Source: an uncultured Haliea sp. (GTDB lineage: Bacteria; Pseudomonadota; Gammaproteobacteria; Pseudomonadales; Halieaceae). From it: 33,700 nt of DNA. Below the pieces are notes generated by a model. It did not search any database and was not told where the DNA came from. It saw nothing but the letters and a program-made list of their open reading frames with translations. The translations under genes were made by a program, and so were the position numbers. The stretch spans positions 1 to 33,700 of the forward strand of contig CAJXUQ010000031.1 in the NCBI GenBank assembly GCA_913061145.1, read 5' to 3'. The stretch's first letter is position 1, and each line of letters starts with the position of its first letter. Positions 18,588-28,762 of the stretch are shown here, in pieces.

Positions 18588-21231
18588 GCCAGTAGGTGCG
18601 GAGCAATTGTGGCGCGCGCGAGCGCTGCAATACCGCGTCCGGAAGTAGTCCTGCGCCTAAAGCTGCCGCCTCCGGAACGCCCCCAGGCAGCACCAGCCAC
18701 TCACCGGCTCGCAGCAACTCGGACGGCACCCCCACGCCCAGATCCCACCCTGCCGACCCACCGTCAGGTGCGGCGCCATCCACCAGGTTCACCGCGTAGA
18801 GGCGGGCCCGCCCGGGGGGTGCTTCACAGGGGGCCTGCCGCGGCTCGAAACTACCAAACAGCACCCGCCCGCCGTCAATCACCGGACTTCCCCAGCCTTT
18901 CTCCCCAGGTGCAGGCATAGCGAGCTTCCAACCCGGCCCCTGCACCGCAGCACAGGGCCCGGTCTGCTCCGGGGTGCAGCTACCAGCGGGATGCAGCTGA
19001 TCAAAAGTCAGCGCAAGCCGTTCCCGAACCCGGGCATCACCGCTGCGGACAAGGCCATCCCGCAGGTAGAAGGCATAGTTCGCTGTGCGTCGCGCCAGAG
19101 GCTGGGCGCGATTGCCGCTGGTGATCAACACACCGTCCACCGGTCGCCCCCGGTCATCCACCGTCCGCACCAGTGCGGGCGCAGCGAAAAAGCGCCTGTC
19201 GTCCGGACCGACAGTCTCTGCACCCAGCTCCGCAAGCACTGAAGCGGACCAGTGCCGTGCGCGGTGCTGTGGATCGTGCAAGCCGCCCGGCGGCAGGTCA
19301 ACGCGCCAGACACGTCCTCCGGTGTCCCCCACATACAGGCGGTGGATAATGCCCGCAGCGTTCCTCAGCACCGCAATCTCCGACGCAATACTGTCGCGCA
19401 TATCCGGATGCGGGAAGCGGCTGTTGTCCGCCGCGGCCGAGTCGCCCCGGACCGCTTTCCAGATCAGTGCACCGCTTCTGGCATCCACCACATAGATCGC
19501 GTTACCCACAGGATCATCACCTGCTGTGGCATCCTTGCCCAGGCGCTCGCCGGTTGCTGCGTCGACACCGCCGTTGTAGCCGCCACCCAACAGAAGTACG
19601 TCCCGCACTTGACCATCAAACTGCACGCGGCCGACCACTGGAGTGGAAAACGTCAGACCAAGCTCATCAAAATCACCGCCCACCGTACGCTCAAGGCGCC
19701 ACTGCAGCCTGGGCGGCTGTAGTGGGTCAGAGACGTTCAGTGCGTAGTAGCGGCTGCCGCCACGACGCAGCCCAAAAACCACAATGGCCTCGTCACCGTC
19801 GTCGGCGCGCAGCGTGCCATCGCCGTTTCGATCAACACGCAGGACCACCGGACTGCCATCTATGCCGTAGGCGACGGGCACCGGTGATGCAGCAGACCGC
19901 CGCCGGAGCAGAGCAGCCAGGGAGCTGTGTGGCAGGAATCCGAACACTTCCCTGCCGCTTTCACGGCCCGCAGCATCGGTGTTCTCCACAGCGTGCAGCA
20001 CGCCGTCAGCACTGCCGAAGAAGATGCGAACTCTCGGATTCGACACGCCATAGCCGTCACCGGTTGCACCGTAATCCAGTGCCAGAGGCCTTGAGTGATA
20101 TACAGGACCCAACAACCAGGCGCGGCCCCGCTGGGGAGCCTCATCAACGTCTTCGCCCAGTATCCAGCGCAGCAGCTGCAACCCCTCCGCCTCATCGGCA
20201 AACGGTAGGCTGTCACGCAGCGCGCGAACACTCGCGAGATCAGCGCGCAAGGGCACCAGTGGCCGAGGTCCGATTGCGTGATCCGCCGGCTCTGGAGCCT
20301 CAGTCAGCAGCAACCTGCCGCCGTCTACCGGCGGGTCGGACACCGTCGGATGGCTCACGAGATGCTGCCCGACACCACCGCGACGCACCGCACCACCATC
20401 AGCGCCTGCGCGAACGGGAGGTTCGAGCCCCGGCAGCACTCGCGCGGGATCGGTCCAGAACGTCACTGCGGAATCCCGCAGGCGTACAGGGCCTGCAGCC
20501 GACTCCCGCAGGGCAGGCTGCCCCCTGGCGTCTTCCACTGTAGCAAGGCCGGCGCCAGCGACCGGGATGCGAACCTTCTTCACATTACCGGCCCAGGAAG
20601 CACCCGGCCCAAGCTCGAACCCGGCGATCAACAACTCAGACTCTGTGGATGCCCCAGCCCGAAACGTGCTGGAAACCAGACTTCCGGAGCGACGCGCAAA
20701 TCCCAACACAGCCTCCTCCAGACGGCGCTCCAGCTGTATCGGGTCCCTCGTGGACAGCGCGATCGCGCCGGGCGCCGGTGTATCGGTCAGCGACAATGTA
20801 TGCTGGCGGAAACAGGCTCCCGCACGTGCCAAGGGCACAGTCGCCGCGGTGCCGCGCACGAGGTAGATCTCGTCGACCGCCCGAGCGCCTGAAAACGCCG
20901 ATAATGGACGTTGCCGCGTCTCCACCGTGACCTGGGGCGGCAAGCGCTGCAGGAGCGACCGGATGACTGCCGCGACCGCATCGCCGGATGTCACGGGCGC
21001 ACCCTCTGCATGCGCACCCTCCAGCAGGCGATACGCAGAGGTGGTGAAGCGCTGACGGCAGTCCTGTCCCAGCGTACAGAGTGCTGGCGTCGACGACTGG
21101 CGCAGAGCCAGCTCCAGTAGCAGGTTAGTGCGGTCCCCCGAAGCCCACCAGGCATCCAGATCCAGCGCCTGCAGCGGAGCCGCCCCCAGAAGCGAACACG
21201 CCAAAAACAGCCATACTCGAGTTCTCCACAT
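18562..21231 (-). CDS. pilY1: Type IV pilus tip protein PilY1 (short form)
   Basis: Pilus-tip adhesin and assembly factor. The signal peptide (MWRTRVWLFLACSLLGA, cleavage near PLQA) is followed by about 350 residues without recognisable domains. The C-terminal PilC-type beta-propeller comes next, with typical segments RVRIFFGSADGVLHAV, YYALNVSDP and RLYVGDTGGRVWRVDL. A calcium-loop-like DRNGDGTLRADDGDE begins at about residue 467. At 889 aa it is well below the 1,160 or so of Pseudomonas PilY1. I see no von Willebrand A domain or MIDAS (DxSxS) in the N-terminal half. The ATG at 21231 has AGGGAG eight nt upstream, better than the GTG at 21240. It lies 15 nt after pilX. Confidence 0.9.
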   Translation of the reverse strand: MWRTRVWLFLACSLLGAAPLQALDLDAWWASGDRTNLLLELALRQSSTPALCTLGQDCRQRFTTSAYRLLEGAHAEGAPVTSGDAVAAVIRSLLQRLPPQVTVETRQRPLSAFSGARAVDEIYLVRGTAATVPLARAGACFRQHTLSLTDTPAPGAIALSTRDPIQLERRLEEAVLGFARRSGSLVSSTFRAGASTESELLIAGFELGPGASWAGNVKKVRIPVAGAGLATVEDARGQPALRESAAGPVRLRDSAVTFWTDPARVLPGLEPPVRAGADGGAVRRGGVGQHLVSHPTVSDPPVDGGRLLLTEAPEPADHAIGPRPLVPLRADLASVRALRDSLPFADEAEGLQLLRWILGEDVDEAPQRGRAWLLGPVYHSRPLALDYGATGDGYGVSNPRVRIFFGSADGVLHAVENTDAAGRESGREVFGFLPHSSLAALLRRRSAASPVPVAYGIDGSPVVLRVDRNGDGTLRADDGDEAIVVFGLRRGGSRYYALNVSDPLQPPRLQWRLERTVGGDFDELGLTFSTPVVGRVQFDGQVRDVLLLGGGYNGGVDAATGERLGKDATAGDDPVGNAIYVVDARSGALIWKAVRGDSAAADNSRFPHPDMRDSIASEIAVLRNAAGIIHRLYVGDTGGRVWRVDLPPGGLHDPQHRARHWSASVLAELGAETVGPDDRRFFAAPALVRTVDDRGRPVDGVLITSGNRAQPLARRTANYAFYLRDGLVRSGDARVRERLALTFDQLHPAGSCTPEQTGPCAAVQGPGWKLAMPAPGEKGWGSPVIDGGRVLFGSFEPRQAPCEAPPGRARLYAVNLVDGAAPDGGSAGWDLGVGVPSELLRAGEWLVLPGGVPEAAALGAGLLPDAVLQRSRAPQLLRTYWREPGVDPL

Positions 21232-21246
21232 GATCGACACTCCCTG

Positions 21247-21795
21247 TCAATGCTCCGAATCTGCAAGCCGCAACAACACACCTTGCACCACATCTGCCCT
21301 CAGCGTTGCATCCTGTGGGTCACTCACGCTGACCCGCAGCTCAAATGCGACAAAGGCGTCGTACCCCGCGTCCGAGACCTGTGTCTCACCCAGGCGCGGC
21401 GCCAGAGCGCCCTGCACGCGCGGGTTGATCCGGCGTATCTCATAGTGGACACGGAGTCGTTGTACAGACAGCTGTGCAGCATCGAGCAGTTCGCGAAGCT
21501 GCTGATCGAGATCGGCGTTGCAGGCATCGGGCGCAGCACAGTGCGCAAGCCCTGCCTGGTGCATGGCGGCGAACGGCAAGGGCGTACTGCTGAGCACGGC
21601 GGCAACACCCTGGGCAAGCTGGAGTGCCTCCTCACGCTGCAGCAGGTTACCGGTCATACGCAGCTCCAGCACGCTGTTGCGCAACATGGCGATGGAGACG
21701 GCGCTGATCAGGCCGAGGAACACCAGTGCCAGCAGGAGTATGTAGCCGTCTGCACGAGACAGATGGTTGACACCGGGATCAACAAGAGACTTCAT
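21247..21795 (-). CDS. pilX: Type IV minor pilin PilX
   Basis: A 182-aa minor pilin of the tip-priming complex. The N-terminus DGYILLLALVFLGLISAVSI is the PilX N-terminal helix; position 5 is not Glu, as is usual for PilX/GspK-type tip subunits. LELRMTGNLLQREEALQLAQ follows, as in the family. The ATG at 21795 overlaps the pilW stop by four bases (ATGA), which points to translational coupling. A GTG 12 nt upstream is possible but less likely. Cysteines are at CAAPDAC. Confidence 0.9.
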   Translation of the reverse strand: MKSLVDPGVNHLSRADGYILLLALVFLGLISAVSIAMLRNSVLELRMTGNLLQREEALQLAQGVAAVLSSTPLPFAAMHQAGLAHCAAPDACNADLDQQLRELLDAAQLSVQRLRVHYEIRRINPRVQGALAPRLGETQVSDAGYDAFVAFELRVSVSDPQDATLRADVVQGVLLRLADSEH

Positions 21796-22805
21796 GTTCT
21801 CACCCACGCGACCGCCGGCCGCAGATTGCGCAAGCCTACCGTAGTGCTGAAGACACGCCGTACATAGCCATCATCGTCGGCGACGAACTCGCGCTGCCCC
21901 AACCGGTAGCGCCGCGGACCGGCATAGCCTGGGACCGGCACGAGACTGCGCACCAGCAACGCAACGCGTGCGGTGACTGCGCGCCGCAGCTGTGCCGCGT
22001 CCGGCTGCGAAACGTAATGCTCCGGCACACCATCCCCGTCGCCATCTACGCCGAGTTCGATGTGGAAGCGCTCAATACCCTCGACCAGGCAATGACTGAA
22101 CATGCCCGCCGGAGAGAGTGCCGCAGCACACAGTGTGGGAATGTGATCAGCCGGCGTCACTGAATAGCGGCGGACGTAAAACAGGCGAGCGAGCAGACGC
22201 CAGTAATCCACACCGCTGCCGGGCACCGCCTCGGCTGCGGCTACCCTGCCCGCCTGCCACCATTGCACGGAGGCCGTCTGGCCGCGAATCTGCAGGTACC
22301 AGTGCCCGCGATCGACGCCGGATGCCGCAGCCGCCCACTCCCCGTTCGCCAACGTAGCCTCTGCCGCGGTACGCCGAATAGCGAGCAGGTCGCTTCCTCG
22401 CTGGAGCATCGCAGCAGGAAGACAGTCCAGCATGACGCCGGTCACGGTCTGCGGCGCGCCCCCCGCGTAACCCACCTGAAGATCCAGCGCGTCCACGTCG
22501 CCCAGAGGCCAGCGCGCAGCGACCCCGCAACCGTCGACCGTCACCGGCAGTGCAACTGCGGTATGCAGCGGCAGGCCGCCGTGAAACCCGGCGAGGGCAA
22601 GTTCCCTGCGCAACAGCGCCATGGCGAAGCGCCCGTTCTCCCTGACGCGAGCCAGCTCGTCAGCCAGCAGAAACTGGCGCCTGGCTTCCGCGTAGGACCA
22701 TACCAGCAGCACCGCAAAGAGCAGCCCGAGAGCCATCGATATCAGCAGCGCAGGCAACGTAATCCCCGAAGAACGCGGTTCTGGATATCGCTCCCTACGC
22801 GCCAT
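21792..22805 (-). CDS. pilW: Type IV minor pilin PilW
   Basis: A 337-aa minor pilin (GspJ-like). The N-terminus SSGITLPALLISMALGLLFA aligns with the prepilin site, but positions 4-5 after the cleavage Gly are Pro-Ala, not Ile-Glu, so the conserved Glu5 is missing. FAMALLRRELALAGFHGG after the helix is typical of PilW. The C-terminal part has the aspartate-rich GVDGDGDGVPEHYV, which resembles a calcium loop. ATG at 22805 (8 nt after the pilV stop) and GTG at 22808 are both possible starts. The 3' end overlaps pilX. Confidence 0.9.
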   Translation of the reverse strand: MARRERYPEPRSSGITLPALLISMALGLLFAVLLVWSYAEARRQFLLADELARVRENGRFAMALLRRELALAGFHGGLPLHTAVALPVTVDGCGVAARWPLGDVDALDLQVGYAGGAPQTVTGVMLDCLPAAMLQRGSDLLAIRRTAAEATLANGEWAAAASGVDRGHWYLQIRGQTASVQWWQAGRVAAAEAVPGSGVDYWRLLARLFYVRRYSVTPADHIPTLCAAALSPAGMFSHCLVEGIERFHIELGVDGDGDGVPEHYVSQPDAAQLRRAVTARVALLVRSLVPVPGYAGPRRYRLGQREFVADDDGYVRRVFSTTVGLRNLRPAVAWVRT

Positions 22806-22813
22806 CACCGCGA

Positions 22814-23389
22814 CTACCCCCGGGGAACCCAGGTCTGCAACGCGACTACGCGGCGTTGCCGGTCGTTCACGCCGTACCGGCCATGACCAGCACCGCAGCT
22901 AGAAGCAAACTGAGCCACCCTCGCGCCAGCGCCACGCCAGGCAATCGCCACCGTGAGACCGTTTGCCTGGACCGCAATACAGACATGCGGCTCCGGCAGA
23001 CCCGCCACCGGCTCCCCTGCGACTGACCGCTCACCGCCATCCTGAAGCAGAGACAGCCAGTCCGCCAGATCGTACTCAGCAAGTGTCTCGGCGGTGCAGA
23101 GGCCTTCTTCGAGGGAACCGTGGCAGGCCGCGGCGGCATGCGGTGGCAGCTGCGGCAGACCCGTGGACGCCAGGCCCTCCTGTGTATAGATGGCAAGTGG
23201 CTCCGGGTTACTCTCCATGCGAGCGAGCAGGTCGCGCGCCAACGCCGTGGCGCGAGCGACCTGAGCGCTCTCCAGACTGTTGCGCCAGGCGACAGCCTGC
23301 CCCGCAAGCAGAGCGGACACACCGACAGTGAACAGTAGAGAAGCGATCAGCAGTTCGATCAGCCCGAACCCGGCCTCTGCCCGCCTCAC
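22814..23389 (-). CDS. pilV: Type IV minor pilin PilV
   Basis: A 191-aa minor pilin (GspI-like). The GTG at 23389 overlaps the fimT stop (GTGA), giving the leader MRRAEAG, and cleavage before FGLIELLIASLLFTVGVSAL. Glu5 is present. LESAQVARATALARDLLARM follows, as in PilV. A longer open frame upstream lies inside fimT and is not needed. There are several cysteines in the globular domain. Confidence 0.92.
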   Translation of the reverse strand: MRRAEAGFGLIELLIASLLFTVGVSALLAGQAVAWRNSLESAQVARATALARDLLARMESNPEPLAIYTQEGLASTGLPQLPPHAAAACHGSLEEGLCTAETLAEYDLADWLSLLQDGGERSVAGEPVAGLPEPHVCIAVQANGLTVAIAWRGAGARVAQFASSCGAGHGRYGVNDRQRRVVALQTWVPRG

Positions 23390-23952
23390 GCGACGGCTGC
23401 CTGCGGACAGTCGCCCCAGCCCCGCACCAACCTGGCACGACCGACCACGTTCATGACCACGCTCCAGGAGACGAGGCGGGGATGAGGGCCGGAACACACC
23501 ATCAGGGTGCGATTACGGCCGGCTGTACCATCGGGCCGGAAACTGATCGGGTCCGCCACCTGTCGCGCTCCCGCACGGTCCAGCACACTCAGGCCTGCCG
23601 CCATCGGCGACCAGGCACGCAGCAGTGCCGCGGCGGGAAGCCGCCCCACAGCGGGGCGGCCGCGCAACAGAATCCAGCCGTCGCGGTAGTCGCCAGCGCA
23701 TTGCAGCACACCGCTGCGCGCGTACGCGGATGGGCAGAGGGTCACCACTTCGTTGCGGTTCACGGCCTCACTGCGCGCGAGATGGAGTGCCGTGAACAGA
23801 CGCCCGGCTTCGGCGCGAATTTCAAGGCGCTGCTGCACACGCTCAAAGCCCGGCACGGCCACCAGCAACAGCACGCCCAGCAGCACAACCACCAGCAGCA
23901 ATTCGATCAAGGTGAGCCCGCGAAGCGGGCCGCGATGTAACGTCCTGTCCAT
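23386..23952 (-). CDS. fimT: GspH/FimT-family minor pilin (FimT/FimU)
   Basis: First gene of the minor pilin operon, 188 aa. The leader MDRTLHRGPLRG is followed by LTLIELLLVVVLLGVLLLVA, a full prepilin site with Glu5. The GspH core has LHLARSEAVNRNEVVTLCPS. The ATG at 23952 has GGGAGG six nt upstream. It lies 74 nt after ispH on the same strand, and that gap could hold its promoter. No sigma-54 -24/-12 pair with correct spacing was found there. FimT and FimU are close paralogues; the operon position resembles fimU in Pseudomonas. Confidence 0.88.
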   Translation of the reverse strand: MDRTLHRGPLRGLTLIELLLVVVLLGVLLLVAVPGFERVQQRLEIRAEAGRLFTALHLARSEAVNRNEVVTLCPSAYARSGVLQCAGDYRDGWILLRGRPAVGRLPAAALLRAWSPMAAGLSVLDRAGARQVADPISFRPDGTAGRNRTLMVCSGPHPRLVSWSVVMNVVGRARLVRGWGDCPQAAVA

Positions 23953-24026
23953 GCACAGCCTCCCTGCAAAGGGGAAGCTTAGCGGGGAACCCCGGACGCG
24001 CCAGCGCCCGGCTGCAATTGACTAAA

Positions 24027-24977
24027 TCAGACGTTGCGCAGAGGTATACGCAGTTCGCGCGGCAGGGAGAAGGTCACGTTTTCCGGGCGCCCGGCCAACT
24101 CCACCGGTGGATTCGCGCCCAGCGCCTGCAGGCCCTGTATGACCTCGCTCACCAGCACCTCGGGCGCAGAGGCGCCTGCCGTGACGCCGACGCGCTGCCG
24201 ACCCTCAAGCCACTCGGGACGAATGTCCCCCGCGCTATCGATCAGGTAAGCGACCGCACCCATGCGCTCTGCCAGTTCCCGCAGGCGATTGGAGTTGGAG
24301 CTGTTGGGCGATCCCACTACCAGTACCAGGTCGCAATCGGCGGCCAGCTGCTTTACCGCATCCTGCCGGTTCTGGGTGGCGTAGCAGATGTCATCCTTGC
24401 GTGGACCCTGAATGGCCGGAAAGCGGGCGCGCAGCGCGTCGATAACCCGCGCCGTATCGTCGACCGAGAGCGTAGTCTGGGTGACGTAGTGCAGGCGTTC
24501 GGGGTTGCGCACAACCAGAGAGGCCACCTGGGCCTCATCCTCGACCAGATAGATGTCGCCACCGGCACTGCGATCAAACTGGCCCATGGTGCCTTCGACC
24601 TCGGGGTGACCGCAGTGCCCAATCAAAATGCACTCACTGCCGTCAGCGCTGTAACGCGCGACCTCGATATGCACTTTGGTGACCAGCGGGCAGGTGGCAT
24701 CGAATACCCGCAACCCGCGCGCGGCGGCTTCCTTGCGCACCGCCTGCGACACGCCGTGTGCGCTGAATATGACGATGCAGTCGTCGGGCACCTCTTCCAG
24801 CTCCTCGACGAAGATCGCCCCGCGTGCGCGCAAATCATCCACCACGTACCTGTTGTGTACCACCTCGTGGCGCACGTAGATCGGTGCGCCAAACATGTCC
24901 AGCGCGCGATTGACGATATCAATGGCGCGATCGACGCCGGCGCAGAAACCCCGGGGATTGGCGAGACGAATGTCCAT
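24027..24977 (-). CDS. ispH: 4-hydroxy-3-methylbut-2-enyl diphosphate reductase
   Basis: Last step of the MEP isoprenoid pathway, reducing HMBPP to IPP and DMAPP with a [4Fe-4S] cluster. The cluster cysteines are Cys12 ([11 protein letters not shown]), Cys96 (DATCPLV) and Cys198 ([10 protein letters not shown]). The catalytic Glu126 is in HPEVEGT. The 316 aa match E. coli IspH. Its ATG overlaps the fkpB stop by one base (TGATG), so it is the last gene of the ribF operon, as in E. coli. Confidence 0.97.
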   Translation of the reverse strand: MDIRLANPRGFCAGVDRAIDIVNRALDMFGAPIYVRHEVVHNRYVVDDLRARGAIFVEELEEVPDDCIVIFSAHGVSQAVRKEAAARGLRVFDATCPLVTKVHIEVARYSADGSECILIGHCGHPEVEGTMGQFDRSAGGDIYLVEDEAQVASLVVRNPERLHYVTQTTLSVDDTARVIDALRARFPAIQGPRKDDICYATQNRQDAVKQLAADCDLVLVVGSPNSSNSNRLRELAERMGAVAYLIDSAGDIRPEWLEGRQRVGVTAGASAPEVLVSEVIQGLQALGANPPVELAGRPENVTFSLPRELRIPLRNV

Positions 24978-25432
24978 CAGTGCAACTCTGCCGGTTCAAC
25001 CCGGTGCACGTGCACGTCGAACAGTATGGTGCGACCCGCCAGTGGATGATTGAAGTCCACTGTCACCTCCTCTTCGTCAAACGCCACGATCAGGCCCGGT
25101 AATTCGCCACCGGCTGCATCGGCAAAGGAAAACACCAGGCCGATTTCCAGCGCCACATCGTCGTCAAAATGATCCCGCGCCACCGTTTGCACATTGTTGT
25201 CGTTGGGCTGGCCGAAGGCGTCCTCGGGCAGGATGGTAAATACATGGCGCTGGCCAGGCTGCATTCCCATCAGGGCCTGCTCGAAGCCTGGCAGCAGATT
25301 GCCATCGCCCACCACAAAGCTCACCGGTTCACCGCCGAAGTTACTGTCCACCTCGGAGCCGTCCTCCAGGCTGACGGAAAAATTCAGGAACACGCGTGTG
25401 CCCTCGCCTACCGCTACATCGCTGTTTGTCAC
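24977..25432 (-). CDS. fkpB: FKBP-type peptidyl-prolyl isomerase FkpB (SlpA-like)
   Basis: Cytoplasmic prolyl isomerase of 151 aa. The split FKBP fold is seen as [20 protein letters not shown] at the start and [20 protein letters not shown] at the end, flanking an insert-in-flap domain. [20 protein letters not shown] in between is characteristic. It overlaps lspA at its start (ATGA) and ispH at its end, inside a tightly packed operon. Confidence 0.94.
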   Translation of the reverse strand: MTNSDVAVGEGTRVFLNFSVSLEDGSEVDSNFGGEPVSFVVGDGNLLPGFEQALMGMQPGQRHVFTILPEDAFGQPNDNNVQTVARDHFDDDVALEIGLVFSFADAAGGELPGLIVAFDEEEVTVDFNHPLAGRTILFDVHVHRVEPAELH

Positions 25433-25968
25433 TGGGGCCCTTTACCTCCGGTCTGCGCCGCCTGACGCGGTGCCAGGAAACTGTCGAGTATCATCAACGC
25501 GGCGCCCACGGTAATCGCCGAATCGGCAATATTGAACGCCGGAAAGAATGCTCCCGCATAGTGTAGCGAAATAAAGTCGACAACGTGGCCGAGGACCAGG
25601 CGATCCCACAGGTTACCAATCGCGCCGCCGAGAATCAGTGCCAACGCAGCGGGCAGCAGGCGCTGACCCGCGGGCAGGCGATACAGCCACACGATCAGTA
25701 CCCCACTGATGACGATGGCAATACCGCTGAAAAAGTAACGCTGCCAGCCCCCTGCATCGCTCAGAAAGCTAAACGCCGCACCCGGGTTGTATTGCAGGGT
25801 GAGATTGAACCAGCTGGTCACCGGCAGCGGACGAGCGTAGCTGAGGTAGTGCTCCGCAGCGACCTTGGTGATCTGGTCGAGAGCAATGACCAGCAAGGCC
25901 AAAGCATACCAGCCGATAACGGGGTGCAGTTTAAGCAAAGTGGCGCTGCTCCCCTTGACCGTCGACAT
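25429..25968 (-). CDS. lspA: Lipoprotein signal peptidase (signal peptidase II)
   Basis: This inner-membrane aspartyl protease cleaves signal peptides of prolipoproteins such as BamD. It has four hydrophobic segments and the catalytic aspartates Asp131 (HVVDFIS) and Asp149 (FNIADSAI), counted from the ATG at 25968. That ATG has no ribosome site, lies 38 nt inside ileS, and is the centre of a palindrome. A TTG at 25938 has AAGGGGAG nine nt upstream and would start [10 protein letters not shown], closer to the family N-terminus. I think the TTG start is likely but give the longer form. Confidence 0.93.
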   Translation of the reverse strand: MSTVKGSSATLLKLHPVIGWYALALLVIALDQITKVAAEHYLSYARPLPVTSWFNLTLQYNPGAAFSFLSDAGGWQRYFFSGIAIVISGVLIVWLYRLPAGQRLLPAALALILGGAIGNLWDRLVLGHVVDFISLHYAGAFFPAFNIADSAITVGAALMILDSFLAPRQAAQTGGKGPQ

Positions 25969-28735
25969 TGTCGACGCAGCGGCCGCACAGCGTTGGATGC
26001 TGTGTGTGGCGGCCCACGTCCTCGCGACGGTGCCAACAGCGCTCGCATTTTTCCGCGGGACTCACGTGCACCTGCAGGCGGAGCTCGGGCAACTCGGTCG
26101 CTGCGGCCTCAGTGGGTGCCGAATCCAGCGAAGCCAGCGTAGCGCCGGAGGTAATCAGCACGAACCGCAGCTCATCTCCGAGGCTTGCCAAAAGCGCCTG
26201 CAGCGGTGCTGCCACGTACAGTGTGACATCGGTATCCAGCGAGCCGCGCACCAGCCCCGCAGCGCGCTGTACCTCGATCTCCCGGTTCACCGCGGCGCGC
26301 ACTGCCATGACCTGCTGCCAATACGCGGCCCCCATGGTCTCACTGCCCTCGAGTACCTCAAGCCCCTGATACCATTCACTCAGAAAGACGGATTCGGCGT
26401 GCTCACCGGGCAGGTTCTCCCAGATTTCTTCTGCGGTGAAGCTGAGAATCGGGGCGATCCAGCGCACCAGCGCCTCGGCGATATGGTACAGCGCCGTCTG
26501 TGCCGAGCGACGCGCGCGGCTGTCCGCCCGCGTGGTGTACTGGCGATCCTTGATGACATCGAGATAAAAGCCACCGAGATCATTGCTGCAAAAGTTATGC
26601 AGCTTCTGGTAGATCACATGGAACTGGTAGCTTTCATAGGCCGCCTCGATCTCGGACTGCAGGCGTGCGGTACGATCAATCACCCAGCGGTCAAGCGACA
26701 ACAGATCGGCAAAGGGCAGAACGTGCTGCGCCGGGTCGAAGCCGTTCAGGTTGGAGAGCAGGAAGCGCGCCGTGTTGCGAATACGCCGGTAGGAATCCGC
26801 GGTGCGCTTGAAGATCTCGTCGGACACGGTCAGTTCACCGCGGTAATCCGTCGCCGCAACCCAGAGACGCAGGATGTCAGCACCCAGATCGTTCATCACG
26901 GCGTTCGGCGCGATAACGTTGCCCAGCGACTTGGACATCTTGCGACCCTGTGCATCCACGGTGAATCCGTGGGTCAGCACCTGCCGATAGGGCGCCTCAG
27001 CGAAGGCCGCAATGCCTGTGAGCAGCGAGGACTGGAACCAGCCCCGGTGCTGGTCCGAACCCTCGAGGTACAGATCGGCAGGTGCACGCAGGCCTTCCCG
27101 CCGGCGCAGCACACAGGCGTGCGTTACCCCGGAATCAAACCACACATCCAGCGTATCGGTGACCTTGTCGTAAGCAGCCGCCTCGTCGCCAAGGAGATCG
27201 ACGGGCTCGAGGTCAAACCACGCCTCTATACCGCGCTGTTCAATGCGCTGCGCGACGGCCTCAATAAGCTCCGCGGTGCGCGGGTGCAACTCGCCGGTTT
27301 CCCGGTGTACAAACAAGGTGATGGGCGAGCCCCAGGTACGCTGGCGGGAAATACACCAGTCCGGGCGTTGTGCCAGCATGGCATCAATGCGTGCCTTGCC
27401 CCACTCGGGCACCCACTGCACCTGCTCGACCGCTGCCAGGGCGTCATGCAGCAGTCCGTTCTGCTGCATGCTCACAAACCACTGGGGCGTGGCACGGAAA
27501 ATAATCGGCGTCTTGTGCCGCCAGCAATGTGGATAGGAGTGGTCATAGCCCTCGCTGTGCAGCAAAACCCCGCGTTCGCGCAGCAGTTCCAGCATCGGCT
27601 GGTCAATCTTGAACACATGCTGGCCGCCAAACACTGCCGTATCCGGCAGATACACGCCGTTGCCTGCAACCGGGTTGTAGACCTCAAGGCCATAGGCCTG
27701 GCCGACCTGGAAGTCGTCCTGACCGTGTGCCGGAGCCGTATGCACAGCCCCCGTGCCGGCTTCAGTGGTCACGTGCTCGCCCAGCACTACCGGCACGTCG
27801 CGCGCCTGGAAACAGTGCTGCAGCCGCTGGTGCTCCAGCGCCCGACCCTTGCAACGTCCCAGCACGTTCACACCGGGCAGGCCGTAGCGCGCGGCGACCG
27901 CCGTTGCCAGTTCCTCGGCCACCACCAGCGCGCGCCCTTCACCGGCGAGCAGCACATAGTCAAGGTCGGGATGCAGGCAGACGGCCATGTTGGCCGGCAG
28001 CGTCCAGGGCGTGGTGGTCCAGATCGGGACAGCGATTTCACCGGCGTATTCGCTATCGCAGGCCTCGGCGATGGCCGCGGGATCCAGCGCGATAAAGGCG
28101 ACGTCGACCGCGGTGGAGCGCTTGTCGTGGTATTCGACTTCAGCCTCCGCCAGCGCAGACCCGCAATCCAGGCACCAGTGCACCGGTTTGAAGCCCTTGT
28201 GCAGGTGCCCGTTGTCGATGATGCGCCCCAGGGTGCGCACGATATCCGCCTCGAACTGGAAATTCATCGTCAGGTACGGGTTTTCCCAGTCACCCAGCAC
28301 CCCCATACGGATAAAGTCCTGGCGCTGCCGGTCCACCTGCCCTGCCGCGTAATCACGGCATTTCTGGCGAAACTCCGCGGGTGACACCTTGACGCCGGGC
28401 TTGCCGACCTTCTTCTCGACGTTGAGTTCGATGGGCAGACCGTGGCAGTCCCAACCGGGCACATAAGGCGCATCAAAGCCGGCCAGCGAGCGGGACTTGA
28501 CGATGATGTCCTTCAGGACCTTGTTGACCGCGTGCCCCAGGTGCAGGTCGCCATTGGCGTAGGGCGGACCATCGTGCAGGATAAAGCGCGGGCGACCCGC
28601 GCTGGCGGCGCGAATCTTTCCGTACAGGCCGTTTTCCTGCCACTGCCGAATACGCTGCGGTTCACGCTGGGCGAGGCTCGCCTTCATCGGAAACCCGGTC
28701 TGTGGCAGGTTCAGCGTGTCCTTGTAATCACTCAT
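25931..28735 (-). CDS. ileS: Isoleucyl-tRNA synthetase
   Basis: Class I aminoacyl-tRNA synthetase charging tRNA-Ile, 934 aa (938 in E. coli). Signature HLGH is at 65-68 and KMSKS at 599-603. The large CP1 editing domain lies between, with [15 protein letters not shown]-terminal zinc finger (CERCW, then CGRCV) is complete. This is the bacterial mupirocin-sensitive type by overall architecture. It lies 27 nt after ribF and overlaps lspA. Confidence 0.98.
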   Translation of the reverse strand: MSDYKDTLNLPQTGFPMKASLAQREPQRIRQWQENGLYGKIRAASAGRPRFILHDGPPYANGDLHLGHAVNKVLKDIIVKSRSLAGFDAPYVPGWDCHGLPIELNVEKKVGKPGVKVSPAEFRQKCRDYAAGQVDRQRQDFIRMGVLGDWENPYLTMNFQFEADIVRTLGRIIDNGHLHKGFKPVHWCLDCGSALAEAEVEYHDKRSTAVDVAFIALDPAAIAEACDSEYAGEIAVPIWTTTPWTLPANMAVCLHPDLDYVLLAGEGRALVVAEELATAVAARYGLPGVNVLGRCKGRALEHQRLQHCFQARDVPVVLGEHVTTEAGTGAVHTAPAHGQDDFQVGQAYGLEVYNPVAGNGVYLPDTAVFGGQHVFKIDQPMLELLRERGVLLHSEGYDHSYPHCWRHKTPIIFRATPQWFVSMQQNGLLHDALAAVEQVQWVPEWGKARIDAMLAQRPDWCISRQRTWGSPITLFVHRETGELHPRTAELIEAVAQRIEQRGIEAWFDLEPVDLLGDEAAAYDKVTDTLDVWFDSGVTHACVLRRREGLRAPADLYLEGSDQHRGWFQSSLLTGIAAFAEAPYRQVLTHGFTVDAQGRKMSKSLGNVIAPNAVMNDLGADILRLWVAATDYRGELTVSDEIFKRTADSYRRIRNTARFLLSNLNGFDPAQHVLPFADLLSLDRWVIDRTARLQSEIEAAYESYQFHVIYQKLHNFCSNDLGGFYLDVIKDRQYTTRADSRARRSAQTALYHIAEALVRWIAPILSFTAEEIWENLPGEHAESVFLSEWYQGLEVLEGSETMGAAYWQQVMAVRAAVNREIEVQRAAGLVRGSLDTDVTLYVAAPLQALLASLGDELRFVLITSGATLASLDSAPTEAAATELPELRLQVHVSPAEKCERCWHRREDVGRHTQHPTLCGRCVDNVDGQGEQRHFA

Positions 28736-28762
28736 GTAAACGTCAATCCCGTATCAATCAGT

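Noticed and set aside
23953-24026. Sigma-54 promoter before fimT
   Set aside because: A TTTGCA -12-like box exists at about 23966-23971 but no GG stands at the required distance upstream.
25865-28384. 839-codon open frame on the plus strand opposite ileS
   Set aside because: It is entirely antisense to an unambiguous ileS, has no recognisable domain, and long antisense frames are expected in GC-rich genes.
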